Source of the DNA: Kitasatospora herbaricolor | GTDB lineage: Bacteria; Actinomycetota; Actinomycetes; Streptomycetales; Streptomycetaceae | Length of the DNA stretch: 64,000 nt | Assembly: GCF_030813695.1 (NCBI RefSeq) | Contig: NZ_JAUSVA010000002.1 | Location: 248,001 to 312,000 of the forward strand | Direction of reading: 5' to 3' | Part shown: positions 24,800 through 33,860 of the stretch, piece by piece | How the letters are laid out: each line of letters opens with the position of its first letter | How positions within the stretch are numbered: position 1 is the first letter of the stretch | Notes under the pieces: model-generated | Told to the model about the DNA's origin: nothing | Database searches by the model: none | The model's input: the letters and a program-made list of their open reading frames with translations, nothing else | Made by a program: the position numbers and the translations under genes

Positions 24800-26826
24800 C
24801 GGACCGGCTCCGCGACGGTGCGCTCCCGGGTGCCGTCGGCCTGGCGCGGGAGCACCACCTGCCGCGGGTCGGCGAGTTCGGTCAGCAGCTGTTCGGTGTC
24901 GGAGAGGGCGCACATGGTCAGCCCTTGCGGTGTGTTGCCGACCTGACGCCCGCTCTGTTCGTCCCACTCCTCCGAGAGGAGGCCGGCAGGACCGCGCAGG
25001 GAGAGCAGCCGGTCGAAGAGCGCGGTCGCTTCGTCGTGGCGTCCGATGAGGGCGAGCGCGTCGGCGAGCCAGAACGAGCAAGGCAGGAACGCCCCTTCCC
25101 CGCCGGGCAGACCGTCCACGTCGTTCTCGTCCCCGCGCCCGTGCCCCGCCACCGGGTATCGCAGCACCAGCCGCCCGCCGGGGGCGAGTTCGCGCTGGAT
25201 CGCCTCCACCGTGCCGATCACCCGCTTGTCGTCCACGGGCAGGAAGCCGCTGCGGAGCATGAGGAGCAAGGAGGCGTCCAGGTCGGTGCCGCCGTAGAAC
25301 TGGGTGAAGGTGTTGCGGTTCGCGTCGTAGCCCCGCTCGCACACCTCCGCGTGGATCCGGTCGCGGACGCCCGCCCAGCGTCGCTGCACCTCCTGCGGGA
25401 CCTGGACGTCCGTCTCGGCGGCCAGGCGAAGGGCGCGGTCGAACGCGGTCCAGGCCATCACCTTGGAGTGCACGAAGTGGCGCCGGGGGCCGCGGACCTC
25501 CCAGATCCCCTCGTCCGGATGCTCCCACAGGTCCTCCAGGCAGCGCACCATCGCCACCCACAGCCGGCCGGTGGCGTCGTCCAGGGCGATTCCGCTGCGG
25601 TGGGCGAGCCACAGCAGGTCCATGACCTCGCCGAACACGTCGAGCTGCAGCTGGCCGGCCGCCGCGTTGCCGACCCGGACCGGCGCGGAGTATTCGTAGC
25701 CGGGCAGGTGCCCGAGCTCGACCTCCGGCAGGTCCCGTTCGCCGCCGACGCCGTACATGATCTGCGGCTGCGCCTCGCCGGCCACAGCCCGCACCAGCCA
25801 TCCCAGCCACGCCCGCGTCTCCTCCAGGTGCCCGCGGCGCAGCAGGGTGGTGAGGATCAGGGCGGAGTCCCGCAACCACGTGTACCGGTAGTCCCAGTTG
25901 CGTTGGCCGCCGAGGAGTTCGGGCAGGGACGTGGTCGGTGCGGCGATCACCGCGCCGGTCGGGGCGTAGGTGAGGGACTTGAGGGTGATCAGCGCTCGGG
26001 TGACCGCGTCGCGGTAGGTGCTCTGGCAGTTGACGGGGTTCGTCCACTCGTCCCAGAACGCGTACGTCCTCTGCAGGTCGGCGGCCGGGTCGGCCGCGGC
26101 CGGCGCGGCGAGGTGGCTGTCCTGCCAGGTCGTCGCGAAGTGGACCCTCTCGCCGGCGTGCAGCTCGAGGCTGGTGACGGCGACTGCGTCGGGGCGGATC
26201 CGGGCCAGGTCGTCGCCCGCGCTGGCTGCGCGGCCGGTGGCGGTGACGTCGAGCCACAGGGACGCGGGCCCTGCGGTGGCGACCACGCAGCGCCCGCCCG
26301 AGCTGTGCTTGGACGGCCACATGTACGGCACGGCCCGCCCGTAGTCGAAGCGGGGTGCGAACACCGAGCGCACGTGGACGGTTCCGTCCAGGACCTCGGC
26401 GGTGCGCACCAGGCGGGGCCCCGTCTGCTCGTGCTCTTGGTATGGGGGCATGAACGTCGTGACCCGCAGTGTTCCGGTGCCGGTCGTCCAGGTCTGGGTC
26501 AGGACCAGGCTCTCGCCGTCGTAGACGCTGCTGTCGGCGCGGCTGCTGCCGGTAGCTGGCCCGACGGTCCAGTGGCCGTGGGTGGCATCGCCGAGCAGCC
26601 GGGTGTAGTGCGGAGCGGAGTCCGGCCGGGCGCCGCAGCCCCACACCACGGCCCCGTTGGGGTCGACGAGGGCACTGGAGCGCAGGTCGCCGACCAGGGT
26701 CAGGTCCTCCAGCCGGGGGCTCGCCGTGGTGAGCTCGCGGCCAGCCCTCGCGTGCTGCGGCACGGCGTCGTCCAGGAGCGTGAGGGCGGTTGATGCGGTG
26801 GCCGGGGCCGTGGTGCTGTGCGGCAT
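24796..26826 (-). CDS. GH15-family glycoside hydrolase (glucoamylase/trehalase-like)
   Basis: The 676-residue cytoplasmic protein has the N-terminal beta-sandwich (LEDLTLVGDLRSSALVDPNG) and the (alpha/alpha)6 barrel of GH15: GQRNWDYRYTWLRDSALIL, YGVGGERDLPEVEL, a candidate general acid in EGIWEVRG and a second carboxylate in LLSEEWDEQSG. Actinobacterial members of this type include trehalases and glucan hydrolases. No signal peptide is seen. The ATG at 26826 lies next to a C-rich leader with a CCCA repeat. A carbohydrate enzyme amid DNA-binding-type genes is unexpected. Confidence 0.88.
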   Translation of the reverse strand: MPHSTTAPATASTALTLLDDAVPQHARAGRELTTASPRLEDLTLVGDLRSSALVDPNGAVVWGCGARPDSAPHYTRLLGDATHGHWTVGPATGSSRADSSVYDGESLVLTQTWTTGTGTLRVTTFMPPYQEHEQTGPRLVRTAEVLDGTVHVRSVFAPRFDYGRAVPYMWPSKHSSGGRCVVATAGPASLWLDVTATGRAASAGDDLARIRPDAVAVTSLELHAGERVHFATTWQDSHLAAPAAADPAADLQRTYAFWDEWTNPVNCQSTYRDAVTRALITLKSLTYAPTGAVIAAPTTSLPELLGGQRNWDYRYTWLRDSALILTTLLRRGHLEETRAWLGWLVRAVAGEAQPQIMYGVGGERDLPEVELGHLPGYEYSAPVRVGNAAAGQLQLDVFGEVMDLLWLAHRSGIALDDATGRLWVAMVRCLEDLWEHPDEGIWEVRGPRRHFVHSKVMAWTAFDRALRLAAETDVQVPQEVQRRWAGVRDRIHAEVCERGYDANRNTFTQFYGGTDLDASLLLMLRSGFLPVDDKRVIGTVEAIQRELAPGGRLVLRYPVAGHGRGDENDVDGLPGGEGAFLPCSFWLADALALIGRHDEATALFDRLLSLRGPAGLLSEEWDEQSGRQVGNTPQGLTMCALSDTEQLLTELADPRQVVLPRQADGTRERTVAEPVR

Positions 26827-26840
26827 GAAGTCGTCCCAGA

Positions 26841-26873
26841 GGTGGGTGGGTGGGTGGGTGGGTGGGGAAGGGG
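26841..26873 (+). repeat. GGGT tandem repeat / G-quadruplex-forming tract in the GH15 leader
   Basis: The plus strand reads GGTGGGTGGGTGGGTGGG with further GGG runs to 26873, at least six G-tracts of three or more separated by one T. It lies 15-47 bases upstream of the GH15 start, on the template strand of that gene, so the mRNA leader is a CCCA repeat. Such tracts can form four-stranded DNA and change length by slippage. Confidence 0.8.
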
Positions 26874-27020
26874 AGTAGGTTGTCCGGCCGTAATGGCCGG
26901 CGCGGCATCCAGGTCGCACCGGCGGCGCTCGGCGTCTGGCTCGGCGGTGGGGCGTCCGGTCGGCGGCTCGGTGTCGACACGGACGGTGCCGTTCGGGGCG
27001 AACGCCCCTGTCGTGCGTAT

Positions 27021-28976
27021 TCATGGGCGACGCCCCAGGCTGCGGCGGCCTTCAGCAGGCTGGCCGCCGACCCGCAGGACGGAAGGACCGTCGGTCGCGG
27101 TGCGCTGGGTGTGGCGGCGCCGGTCCATCCACGCGCCCAGCCGCTGACCGGTCGGGGACAGGAAGTCGGGCCGCTCCTGCCCGTGAACGAGCCGGGAGCG
27201 GGCTGCGGTGCGGTGCATCTCCAGGGCGACGGTGGTGTCCGCCCATGCGCACACCGCCTGTGCCCGGTGTCGCTGACGCGCGTCGGCCAGGGGCAGCGCG
27301 AACCCCAGATCGTTCCAGCCGTCGTCGGGCCGCTCCTCACGGATGCGACGCAGCGCGGTGCGCAGGTCCGGGTCGAGGGCAGCGAACGCCCCGGTCAGCT
27401 CGGCGAGCGCCGGCCACGTGCCGTCCTCGGCACCGTCGGCCGCCACCGCCAGCAACTCTCGGGCACCTGCGCGACCCGGAATCAGCGCGGCTTCCACGAC
27501 CTCCGAGGTGTGGGTGGTCGGGTGGTTCGCGGCGGCATGGACCAGGGCGTCCGCGTCCAGGCCCGGCGGCAGCTGCCCGGCGGTCACCAGGACCTGCAGT
27601 GGTCCGGTGCCGAGGGTGAATGCGTGCAGGACCTCCTCACGCTGCCTGCCGCGCCGGGGCAGGACCTGCGCCTGTACGTCCGGTCCCGGCGAGCCGATGA
27701 TCTCGTTGGCCAGCCGACGCGCGACGACGCTCGTTGCGCAGTGCACGACCACACGGGACAGGGCGTGTGTGGAGGCGAGGTCGAGTACGAGAGTGGCCAG
27801 ACGCCCGGTACGGGAGCCGCCGGGAGGTAGCGCGGCCGCCATGAGGCGGTAGTCGCGCATCCGCCCGGCCGCGACGACCTGGCGCGGCGTCAGCTTCGCG
27901 ACCAGCAGCCCCGTGCGGTCCGGATCGACGCCCTCGGCCTGATCCCGGTCCACCGAGGTCAGCACAGGCGTCGACGACAGCCACAGCACCGCGCGTCCTG
28001 GTGGGCAGAATTCGTGACGCCCCACCCGCTCGGCAACGTCCGGCAAGTGTGCGTCGAGGGCGACGATCAGGTCGTACGGCGAGGGGTGGCGGGCCCGCCG
28101 GTAGGCCTCGGCGACGATCTCCAACCCCCGGGGGGAGACGATCACGGTGCCCGGCAGGGTGGACCCGACGCACCCCAGGACCGCCGACGCCGCGGTGACC
28201 TGCGGCACGTCGAGCGGGGTGACGATCGCCGGACGGGCTGCCTCGTCCCGATGCAGCACTGCCACGGTCGCCCCGCGCTCGCGGCGCTGCTCCGCGAATG
28301 CCGTCACCGTCGCGCTCCAGGTCGGGCCGGGCGGCACGACGACCAGCACCCTGCCCGCGTCAGCGTGCCACGCGATCGCCGTACCCAGGTCCGGCTGCTC
28401 GCAGCGCGGTACCCTCACCATCGCCCGCCCGCACGTCAGCGCTCCGAGAACCGGGTCCACCAGCTCCCGCAGGTGCTCCGGTGGCGCCGGTGGCACGGCC
28501 GGAGCCGACTGCGGGACCACGTCGGCCGGGCGGACGATCCCTGCCAGGCAGCCCAGAGCGACCGCCTCGTGGTCCTCCCATACACCGAGCGCGTCCAGCA
28601 GCGCAGCCAGGCGCTTGCCCGCAGTGGGCCGGGCGATGCCGAGCTCCACCCCGATGGCCGCCCGCGACGACGTGCCGGCCAGCAGGCGCAGCAGCAGCCG
28701 CTCCTCACCGGAAAGTCCCGCCATCAAGCCGTCCGCGACCGGCGGGAAGTCCTCGGCGGTCAGATGCCCGGCCAGGACGTAGCGCGCCACCACCCCGGAG
28801 CGCCCGCGCACACCGGCCGCCACCGCGAGCGCACCCAGCTCCGCCTCAACACTGTCACGCGGGCAACCGAGTCCAGCCGCGACGGCCTTCAGCGGCAGCG
28901 GCCCGGCCAGGTGCCGGGCCCAAGCGAGCGACATCGGATCGGCGGGCAGCGCCCCGCCGTGCTGCACCGCGCTCAC
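27021..28976 (-). CDS. Helicase-like protein lacking Walker A, with N-terminal HTH units
   Basis: The 651-residue protein starts with two LuxR-like helical units (LPLKAVAAGLGCPRDSVEAEL; LSGEERLLLRLLAGTSSRAA). An SF2-helicase-like region follows (about residues 150-520): VLVVVPPGPTW (motif Ia-like), YDLIVALDAH (in place of DEAD/H), AVLWLSSTPV (motif III-like), RVVVHCATSVVARRLAN (motif IV-like) and LQVLVTAGQLPPGLDADALVHA (motif V-like). The place of the Walker A motif reads MVRVPRCEQPDLG, with no GKT. It is probably a non-hydrolysing nucleic-acid-binding relative. GTG 28976 overlaps the upstream stop. Confidence 0.65.
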   Translation of the reverse strand: MSAVQHGGALPADPMSLAWARHLAGPLPLKAVAAGLGCPRDSVEAELGALAVAAGVRGRSGVVARYVLAGHLTAEDFPPVADGLMAGLSGEERLLLRLLAGTSSRAAIGVELGIARPTAGKRLAALLDALGVWEDHEAVALGCLAGIVRPADVVPQSAPAVPPAPPEHLRELVDPVLGALTCGRAMVRVPRCEQPDLGTAIAWHADAGRVLVVVPPGPTWSATVTAFAEQRRERGATVAVLHRDEAARPAIVTPLDVPQVTAASAVLGCVGSTLPGTVIVSPRGLEIVAEAYRRARHPSPYDLIVALDAHLPDVAERVGRHEFCPPGRAVLWLSSTPVLTSVDRDQAEGVDPDRTGLLVAKLTPRQVVAAGRMRDYRLMAAALPPGGSRTGRLATLVLDLASTHALSRVVVHCATSVVARRLANEIIGSPGPDVQAQVLPRRGRQREEVLHAFTLGTGPLQVLVTAGQLPPGLDADALVHAAANHPTTHTSEVVEAALIPGRAGARELLAVAADGAEDGTWPALAELTGAFAALDPDLRTALRRIREERPDDGWNDLGFALPLADARQRHRAQAVCAWADTTVALEMHRTAARSRLVHGQERPDFLSPTGQRLGAWMDRRRHTQRTATDGPSVLRVGGQPAEGRRSLGRRP

Positions 28977-29458
28977 CGGTGACCCCCGCCGAGGATGTGG
29001 TGGCCGGGTGCCTCGGCCCCGTTGATCTTCCGCAGGCGAAGGCTGGGGGCGGGTCCGCTCGGCAAGCCGGCGGTCACCGGCATCACCGTGGCGGACCGCG
29101 TCCGTGCCGCGCGCGCGGTCGCGTACTGGCCGCGGACCTGCTCCGCTGCGAGGGCGAAGCCGTCGACGCGGATGAACACCACCGGCCCGCCGGTGGCGGG
29201 GCCAGGCCCGAGGACGGTCCGGGTGAGGTCGGGCGGGGCCGGATTGGTCAGCAGCCACACCTCGGTGCCGTCCGAGTAGGTGGTACGCGTGCCCACGCTG
29301 ATCCGGTCGGGGGTGAGCACCTGGTCGGTGCGGTACGGCAGCGGGGCCGCGTCGAGCAGCGCAACAGTCAGGGTCGCGGGAGTCGCGGCGGTCATCGCCG
29401 GCACGGGGGCGGTGCTGGTCATCGAGGGATTCCTGGGGCAGGTCTGGGTGTCGGTCAT
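28973..29458 (-). CDS. Hypothetical protein in nine-gene operon
   Basis: The 161-residue protein is of unknown family, predicted soluble, with a regular beta-type pattern (TRTTYSDGTEVWLLTNPAP, GPVVFIRVDGFALAAEQV). ATG 29458 overlaps the preceding stop (ATGA), and its stop overlaps the helicase-like gene start (GTGA). An alternative start is the ATG at 29422, which has AGGAA 8 bases before it. Tight coupling suggests a joint function with its neighbours. Confidence 0.6.
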   Translation of the reverse strand: MTDTQTCPRNPSMTSTAPVPAMTAATPATLTVALLDAAPLPYRTDQVLTPDRISVGTRTTYSDGTEVWLLTNPAPPDLTRTVLGPGPATGGPVVFIRVDGFALAAEQVRGQYATARAARTRSATVMPVTAGLPSGPAPSLRLRKINGAEAPGHHILGGGHR

Positions 29459-30138
29459 GTGCGCGGGTCCGCGGGCCCGGCCGCGGGCGGCCAGGCCGCA
29501 CTCTTCGGTGCGGGCGACGCCGGGCGGCAGCAGGACGACCTCCGGATCGGGACCCCCGCGACGCCGCCGCTCACACGCAGGCTCCAGCCCCGGACTTCCG
29601 CACACCGCGTCGCGGCCGGCCCGTCGGGCCTCGGACGGTAGGTGACGGCCTCGACGCTCTCGCCGTCCACGACCAGGCGGCTCGACCTGAACGTGGTGGA
29701 CACCTCCAGCGCCCGCTGCGAGGCGGCCTGCGCCCCGGGGCCGAGCGGCGGCAGGTCGCAGGGAACCGCGACGGTGACCCGCATTCCGTCCGCATACCGG
29801 GCCTCCACACGCGTGTAGTGCCTGACACCTCCTACCAGCTGCACCTCGGCGGTGATCCGCACCGGCTGGCCACCGCCTGCCAGAAGGGCGACCGGCAGCC
29901 CCGTGGCACCGCTGACGTACGAGGCCCTGTTCTGCACGGGCATGGGCGCGCCGTCTCGGCCGAACCCCGGATCCAGCACCAGCTCGGCGCCGCCCGGCTC
30001 GCCTGCGGCATGCCAGTGCGTCACATCGGCATCCAGCTCGAGATGGCGTGCGGCCAGTACGGCTGCGAGGGGCTCAACCAGTAGGCCGGCAGTGGGCGCC
30101 TGCGCAGCTGGGGTGGTGGACACGAGGATGGACTCCAT
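29455..30138 (-). CDS. Hypothetical protein in nine-gene operon
   Basis: The 227-residue product is unrecognised. Residues 30-190 have an alternating beta-like pattern (ELVLDPGFGRDGAP, VRITAEVQLVGGVRHYTRVEARYADGM in parts). The last 35 residues are Pro/Ala/Arg-rich and may be a disordered tail. Either ATG 30138 or GTG 30123 could be the start; GGAG fits the GTG better. The stop overlaps the next ATG. Confidence 0.6.
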   Translation of the reverse strand: MESILVSTTPAAQAPTAGLLVEPLAAVLAARHLELDADVTHWHAAGEPGGAELVLDPGFGRDGAPMPVQNRASYVSGATGLPVALLAGGGQPVRITAEVQLVGGVRHYTRVEARYADGMRVTVAVPCDLPPLGPGAQAASQRALEVSTTFRSSRLVVDGESVEAVTYRPRPDGPAATRCAEVRGWSLRVSGGVAGVPIRRSSCCRPASPAPKSAAWPPAAGPADPRT

Positions 30139-30211
30139 TCGTCTGGCGCGTGCGAGGTCCGCGGGGACCTTGGTGCTCTGGCTGGTGGGGGCGAAGGCCC
30201 GGTGTCGTCTC

Positions 30212-30892
30212 TCAGGTCGGCGCTCCGCGACCGGCGAGTTCGGCGCGGAGCTCCTGTTCGGTCAGCGGGGTGCAGTTGGTGAGGGTGCGCAGCAGGTGGG
30301 TGGCGAGGACCCAGGGGAGGTCCGGGTCTCCTGTCGAGAAGTGGCCGCGTACGGGCCCGGGCCCATCGGGGTCGGAGGGGTCCGATAGGAACTTGAGGCC
30401 GGCGAATCCCCACAGGGTGGCCGTGCGGGCCCGCACCAGCAGGGCGCCGTTCAGGGCCCGGCAGTGGGTGGGTGAGGACAGGGCGTGCGGGGCGCACACC
30501 GGCGGATGTTCGACGGCGGTGCCCTCCGGCCAGGAGTCCTCGAGGGTGAGCGGGCGCCCGCCGGGGGTGGTCGGGAGTGGCAGGAGCCAAAGGTGGCCGT
30601 CGTTGGTGCGATCTGCCGGTCCCCCGCACACCCGGCATCTCAGGTGCAGCATCAGGTGGTGCTGGCGGCCGGGGTGGGGGCTGCTCCAGAGGGGTACCCC
30701 TGCGGTCTTGCCGGTGCAGCGCAGGATGAGGACTCCGTTCACGCGGTCGGACGGCAGCTCGGTGGGGTAGGCGATCCCCGTCGGCCGGCCGCCGGCGTCC
30801 GTGCGGGACGTCAGGCTGTTGTCGTACTCCTCCTCGCTCCAGCGGGTGATGCGGGGAACCGTCAGCAGCGGGGCAGCGGTGGCCCGGGTCAC
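30212..30892 (-). CDS. Hypothetical protein with a putative zinc site
   Basis: The 226-residue protein contains LHLRCRVCGGPADR and, about 45 residues later, PPVCAPHAL. Cys-x2-Cys plus Cys-x2-His spacing could bind zinc. No enzyme family is recognised. GTG 30892 overlaps the stop of the methyltransferase upstream (GTGA). A 73-base gap follows before the next gene of the operon. Confidence 0.6.
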   Translation of the reverse strand: MTRATAAPLLTVPRITRWSEEEYDNSLTSRTDAGGRPTGIAYPTELPSDRVNGVLILRCTGKTAGVPLWSSPHPGRQHHLMLHLRCRVCGGPADRTNDGHLWLLPLPTTPGGRPLTLEDSWPEGTAVEHPPVCAPHALSSPTHCRALNGALLVRARTATLWGFAGLKFLSDPSDPDGPGPVRGHFSTGDPDLPWVLATHLLRTLTNCTPLTEQELRAELAGRGAPT

Positions 30893-31815
30893 TTCGTGCC
30901 TCCGTACGCCACCACCGTGCGCACGACGGCCGTGTCGCCGCCGTGGGCCGGCGCCTGCCGCTGCCAGCCGTCCAGCAGGGTGTCGACGGCGTCGCGGCCA
31001 CGCGGATGCCGCGGCAGCCGGGCCTGGGCGAAGAGGCCGGAGACCCGCGCGTCCCGGTCGGATTCCCCGGTGCAGCGGTGAGTCAGGACCAGCGCGCTGC
31101 CCTGAGGCAGTGCCAGGCGCAGCGCGGAGAACAGCCCGCGGGCCTGGGGGTCGCTCAGCTCGTGCAGGACGTCCGCGAGGACGACGGCGATCGGGCGCTG
31201 CCAGTCGACGTCGGAGTGCTGGCGCAGTTCTTGCAGCAGGCCTTCCGGTGCAGTCAGATCGGCGCGGATGTGGCGGACCTGGCCCGGGGCGGGTGCGTGG
31301 AGCAGCGCCCGGGCGTGGGTCATCACCATCGGGTCGATGTCCACGTACGCGATCCGGGCGGTGGGGCGGATCGGCAGGATGGAGGTGTGGATCGGAGCGA
31401 GCGGGCTGCCGGGCGCACCGGTCGTCAGACCGCAGCCCAGGTCGACGAACTGGTCCAAGCCGTCCTCGGCCAGGCGCCGTACGACGCGGTGGAGGTCCTG
31501 CCTGGCGCGCAGGGCCGTTGTGGTCCAGTCCTGGTCCTCGGCTTGTAGGAGGTCGAGCAGGGTCCGGTCCGGGCCGAGGTGGTCCTTCCCACCGAGCGCG
31601 AGGTTCGCGAGACGGGCGGACGTGGGCCGGTCCAAGCGCAAGTCCTCGCGGGGCCAGGGTGGTGGTGTCGGCACGTACCACGGCATGGGGGCGAGGCCCT
31701 CGGGCTCGATGGTGGGCTTGGGTTGGACGTGGATGACGCCGACGGCGCGCAGCGTCCCCGGTCGGCCGGCGGGCCCGACGGCCGCGGCCGGGGCGCGGCG
31801 CTTGGGCCGGGTCAT
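30889..31815 (-). CDS. SAM-dependent methyltransferase, DUF574 family
   Basis: The 308-residue protein has the hallmarks of the actinobacterial PF04672 family: RPTSARLANLALGGKDHLGPDRTLL in two parts around residue 65, the SAM-binding QFVDLGCGLTTGAP, ARIAYVDIDPMVMTHARALL, and ADVLHELSDPQARGLF. These proteins are abundant in Streptomyces and mostly have no known substrate. ATG 31815 overlaps the DUF5999 stop (ATGA), and the gene's stop overlaps the next GTG. Confidence 0.85.
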   Translation of the reverse strand: MTRPKRRAPAAAVGPAGRPGTLRAVGVIHVQPKPTIEPEGLAPMPWYVPTPPPWPREDLRLDRPTSARLANLALGGKDHLGPDRTLLDLLQAEDQDWTTTALRARQDLHRVVRRLAEDGLDQFVDLGCGLTTGAPGSPLAPIHTSILPIRPTARIAYVDIDPMVMTHARALLHAPAPGQVRHIRADLTAPEGLLQELRQHSDVDWQRPIAVVLADVLHELSDPQARGLFSALRLALPQGSALVLTHRCTGESDRDARVSGLFAQARLPRHPRGRDAVDTLLDGWQRQAPAHGGDTAVVRTVVAYGGTK

Positions 31816-32459
31816 GCCGCGCGCTCCGCCGGCTGCGTGCGCGAAGGGGGGATCTGCCGGCCGTCCGGACGCAGACCGCCGGTGTCCTCGAACGTCAGGA
31901 TGCCGTTGCAGAGCAACCCCCAGCCCTGAACGGGGTGGCTGGCGATGACCACGGCGGCACCGGCGTCGGGCTCCTCGAATGCGGGGCATTCTGGTCTGTG
32001 GGTGCAGGTCACGGGGCTCTCCGGATCGGGTGTGCACGGGCTGGGTGCGCCGACGGGCGCGGCGAGCAGGATCGGGGTGAGGTGCGGGATCCTCAGGTCG
32101 TCGGCGGGGCACACGACGACGAGGGCGTGGCCGTTCCACTGGCAGGCGCGAGCGACCCAGTCCGGGCCACGGCTTTCGACCGCCTCCACTTCCTGGCTGG
32201 CCACGATGAGGGAGCCGAACAGCGCGAGGCCTTCCGGGACTGCGCTGGCGGCGAGAAGGGCGAGCGGAGGGTGACCGGGGCCGTGGACGGCCGTCCAGGC
32301 TCCGTCCGCGTACCGGGTGACCGCGACAGGCCGGCCGTTGCGGTTCTCCTGCGCGGCGGTGGCGGCCAGCCGGTGGCCGACCAGGACGGCCATGGGCCCG
32401 GATCGGCCAGTCGGGCCGGTTGCCGGCGGCGGGGCGCTGGGGAGGTCGGTTCTTGGCAC
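31812..32459 (-). CDS. DUF5999-type protein, first gene of nine-gene operon
   Basis: The 215-residue protein ends in a segment typical of the small actinobacterial DUF5999 proteins: CTHRPECPAFEEPD, VQGWGLLCNGILTFEDTG and LRPDGR. Here it is preceded by about 120 extra residues of unknown fold (MAVLVGHRLAATAAQ onwards). GTG 32459 has GGAG six bases upstream. It lies 156 bases after the P450 gene on the same strand, so a separate promoter probably sits between. Confidence 0.65.
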   Translation of the reverse strand: MPRTDLPSAPPPATGPTGRSGPMAVLVGHRLAATAAQENRNGRPVAVTRYADGAWTAVHGPGHPPLALLAASAVPEGLALFGSLIVASQEVEAVESRGPDWVARACQWNGHALVVVCPADDLRIPHLTPILLAAPVGAPSPCTPDPESPVTCTHRPECPAFEEPDAGAAVVIASHPVQGWGLLCNGILTFEDTGGLRPDGRQIPPSRTQPAERAA

Positions 32460-32615
32460 GGTTGCTCCGGGTTGAGTGGTCGGCTGGTCTCGAGGGCCGG
32501 GCAGGCACGAGGGCCCCGCCTGCGGTGGCGGGTACGACGGAGTCGGGACGGTGTGGCCCCGCCCCGCCCCGGCGCGCGGGTTGCTTCGCCGGGCGGGACG
32601 GGCGAGTGGCGGCGG

Positions 32616-33860
32616 CTACGCGGCGGGGGCCAGGAGGACGGGCAGGGCGCGTAGCGCGTTCGATATGAACGACTCCTGGGGCAGCAGCTGCTCGCGGCCC
32701 ACAGCGAGGCGCACGTCCGGGAACGCGCGGAACAGGGCGGTGAGGGCCTCCTCGGCCTCCAGGACGCCCAGGGACGCACCCAGGCAGTAGTGGCGGCCAT
32801 GTCCGAACGCCAGGTGGGACTTGTCGGGGCGCGTCAGGTCGAAGTCGTTCGGGCGGTCGGGATGCAGGTGCGGGTCGCGGCCGGCGGCGCCGAACCCGAG
32901 GAGGACCGGCGTACCTGTGCGGATGAGCACGTCCTCGCCCAGGTCGATGTCCTGCGCCGCGTAGTGCAGCGGCAGGTGCATGATCGGCGGCTCGAGGCGC
33001 AGCGTCTCCTCGATGACGTCACGCCAGGTCGCATCGCCGCGGTGGACCTGGGCGAGCTGCTCGGGGTGGGACAGGAGCAGCGCGGTGGCGTGGTCGATCA
33101 GGTTGACCGCGGTCTCGGACCCGGCGCCGATCATGAGGATCAGGGTCGAGACGAGTTCCTGCTCGGTGAGCTGGGACCCGGTGGCGTCGCGGGCGGCGAT
33201 CAGTTCACTGGTCATGTCGTCGCCCGGGGTGTTCCGCTTGTCGGCGACCAGGCGGTGCATCGCGGCGAACAGGTCGTCCAGGTTGGCCTGCGCCTGGTCG
33301 GGGGCGGCGGTGGTGTCCAGGACGCCGTCGACCACGCGCCGCATCTCGGGCCGCTGTTCCTCGGGGACGCCGAAAAGGTCGCAGATCAGGGTGGTGGGCA
33401 GCGGGTAGGCGAGCCGGGCGTGGAGGTCGACCTCCTCGCCCGGCGCGGCGGTGCGCAGGTCGTCGATGAGGCGGGTGACGATCGCGCGGACCTGGGGCCG
33501 CAGGGCGTCGATGCGGCGGGGGCCGAAGGCGGGTGCGGTCAGGGCGCGCAGCCGCTGGTGGTCGGCTCCGTCGCTGGTGAACATCGACTCCACCGCGACC
33601 CAGCTGGCGAGGGGCCAGTCGGCGCCGATGGTGCCGTCGATCCAGTCGGGCCAGTGGCGGCGCGGGTTCTTGGCGAGGCTTCCGTCGGTGAGGAGCTGCT
33701 TGATGACCTCGGGGCGGGTCACCGACCATGCCTGAACCTGGCCGGGAAGTTCCACCAGGACGGCCGGCCCCGATGCGCGGAGGCGGGAGGCTTCGGCGTG
33801 GACGTCGGTGCCGCGGGTGTCCAGGACGTGTGCTCGGGCGTGGGGGCAGCGGGGTTCCAT
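32616..33860 (-). CDS. Cytochrome P450, CYP154-like, conservon-linked
   Basis: The 414-residue P450 is complete: I-helix MIGAGSETAVNLI, K-helix EETLRLEPP (intact ExxR) and haem loop FGHGRHYCLGASLG. ATG 33860 follows AGGAG by five bases. It is encoded directly after a CYP157-like P450 downstream of a cvnABCD conservon. In Streptomyces, CYP157-CYP154 pairs commonly follow conservons, so CYP154 membership is inferred from context and motifs. It overlaps the preceding P450 by 142 bases. Confidence 0.88.
   Translation of the reverse strand: MEPRCPHARAHVLDTRGTDVHAEASRLRASGPAVLVELPGQVQAWSVTRPEVIKQLLTDGSLAKNPRRHWPDWIDGTIGADWPLASWVAVESMFTSDGADHQRLRALTAPAFGPRRIDALRPQVRAIVTRLIDDLRTAAPGEEVDLHARLAYPLPTTLICDLFGVPEEQRPEMRRVVDGVLDTTAAPDQAQANLDDLFAAMHRLVADKRNTPGDDMTSELIAARDATGSQLTEQELVSTLILMIGAGSETAVNLIDHATALLLSHPEQLAQVHRGDATWRDVIEETLRLEPPIMHLPLHYAAQDIDLGEDVLIRTGTPVLLGFGAAGRDPHLHPDRPNDFDLTRPDKSHLAFGHGRHYCLGASLGVLEAEEALTALFRAFPDVRLAVGREQLLPQESFISNALRALPVLLAPAA

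Noticed and set aside
26841..26873. CRISPR or satellite array
   Set aside because: The unit is four bases with no spacers; a simple repeat, treated as a G-tract.
24796..27340. One protein of over 1200 residues from 27340 to 23717
   Set aside because: The frame runs through the GH15 gene in another frame; only its last 360 codons, from the GTG at 24799, have protein-like motifs.
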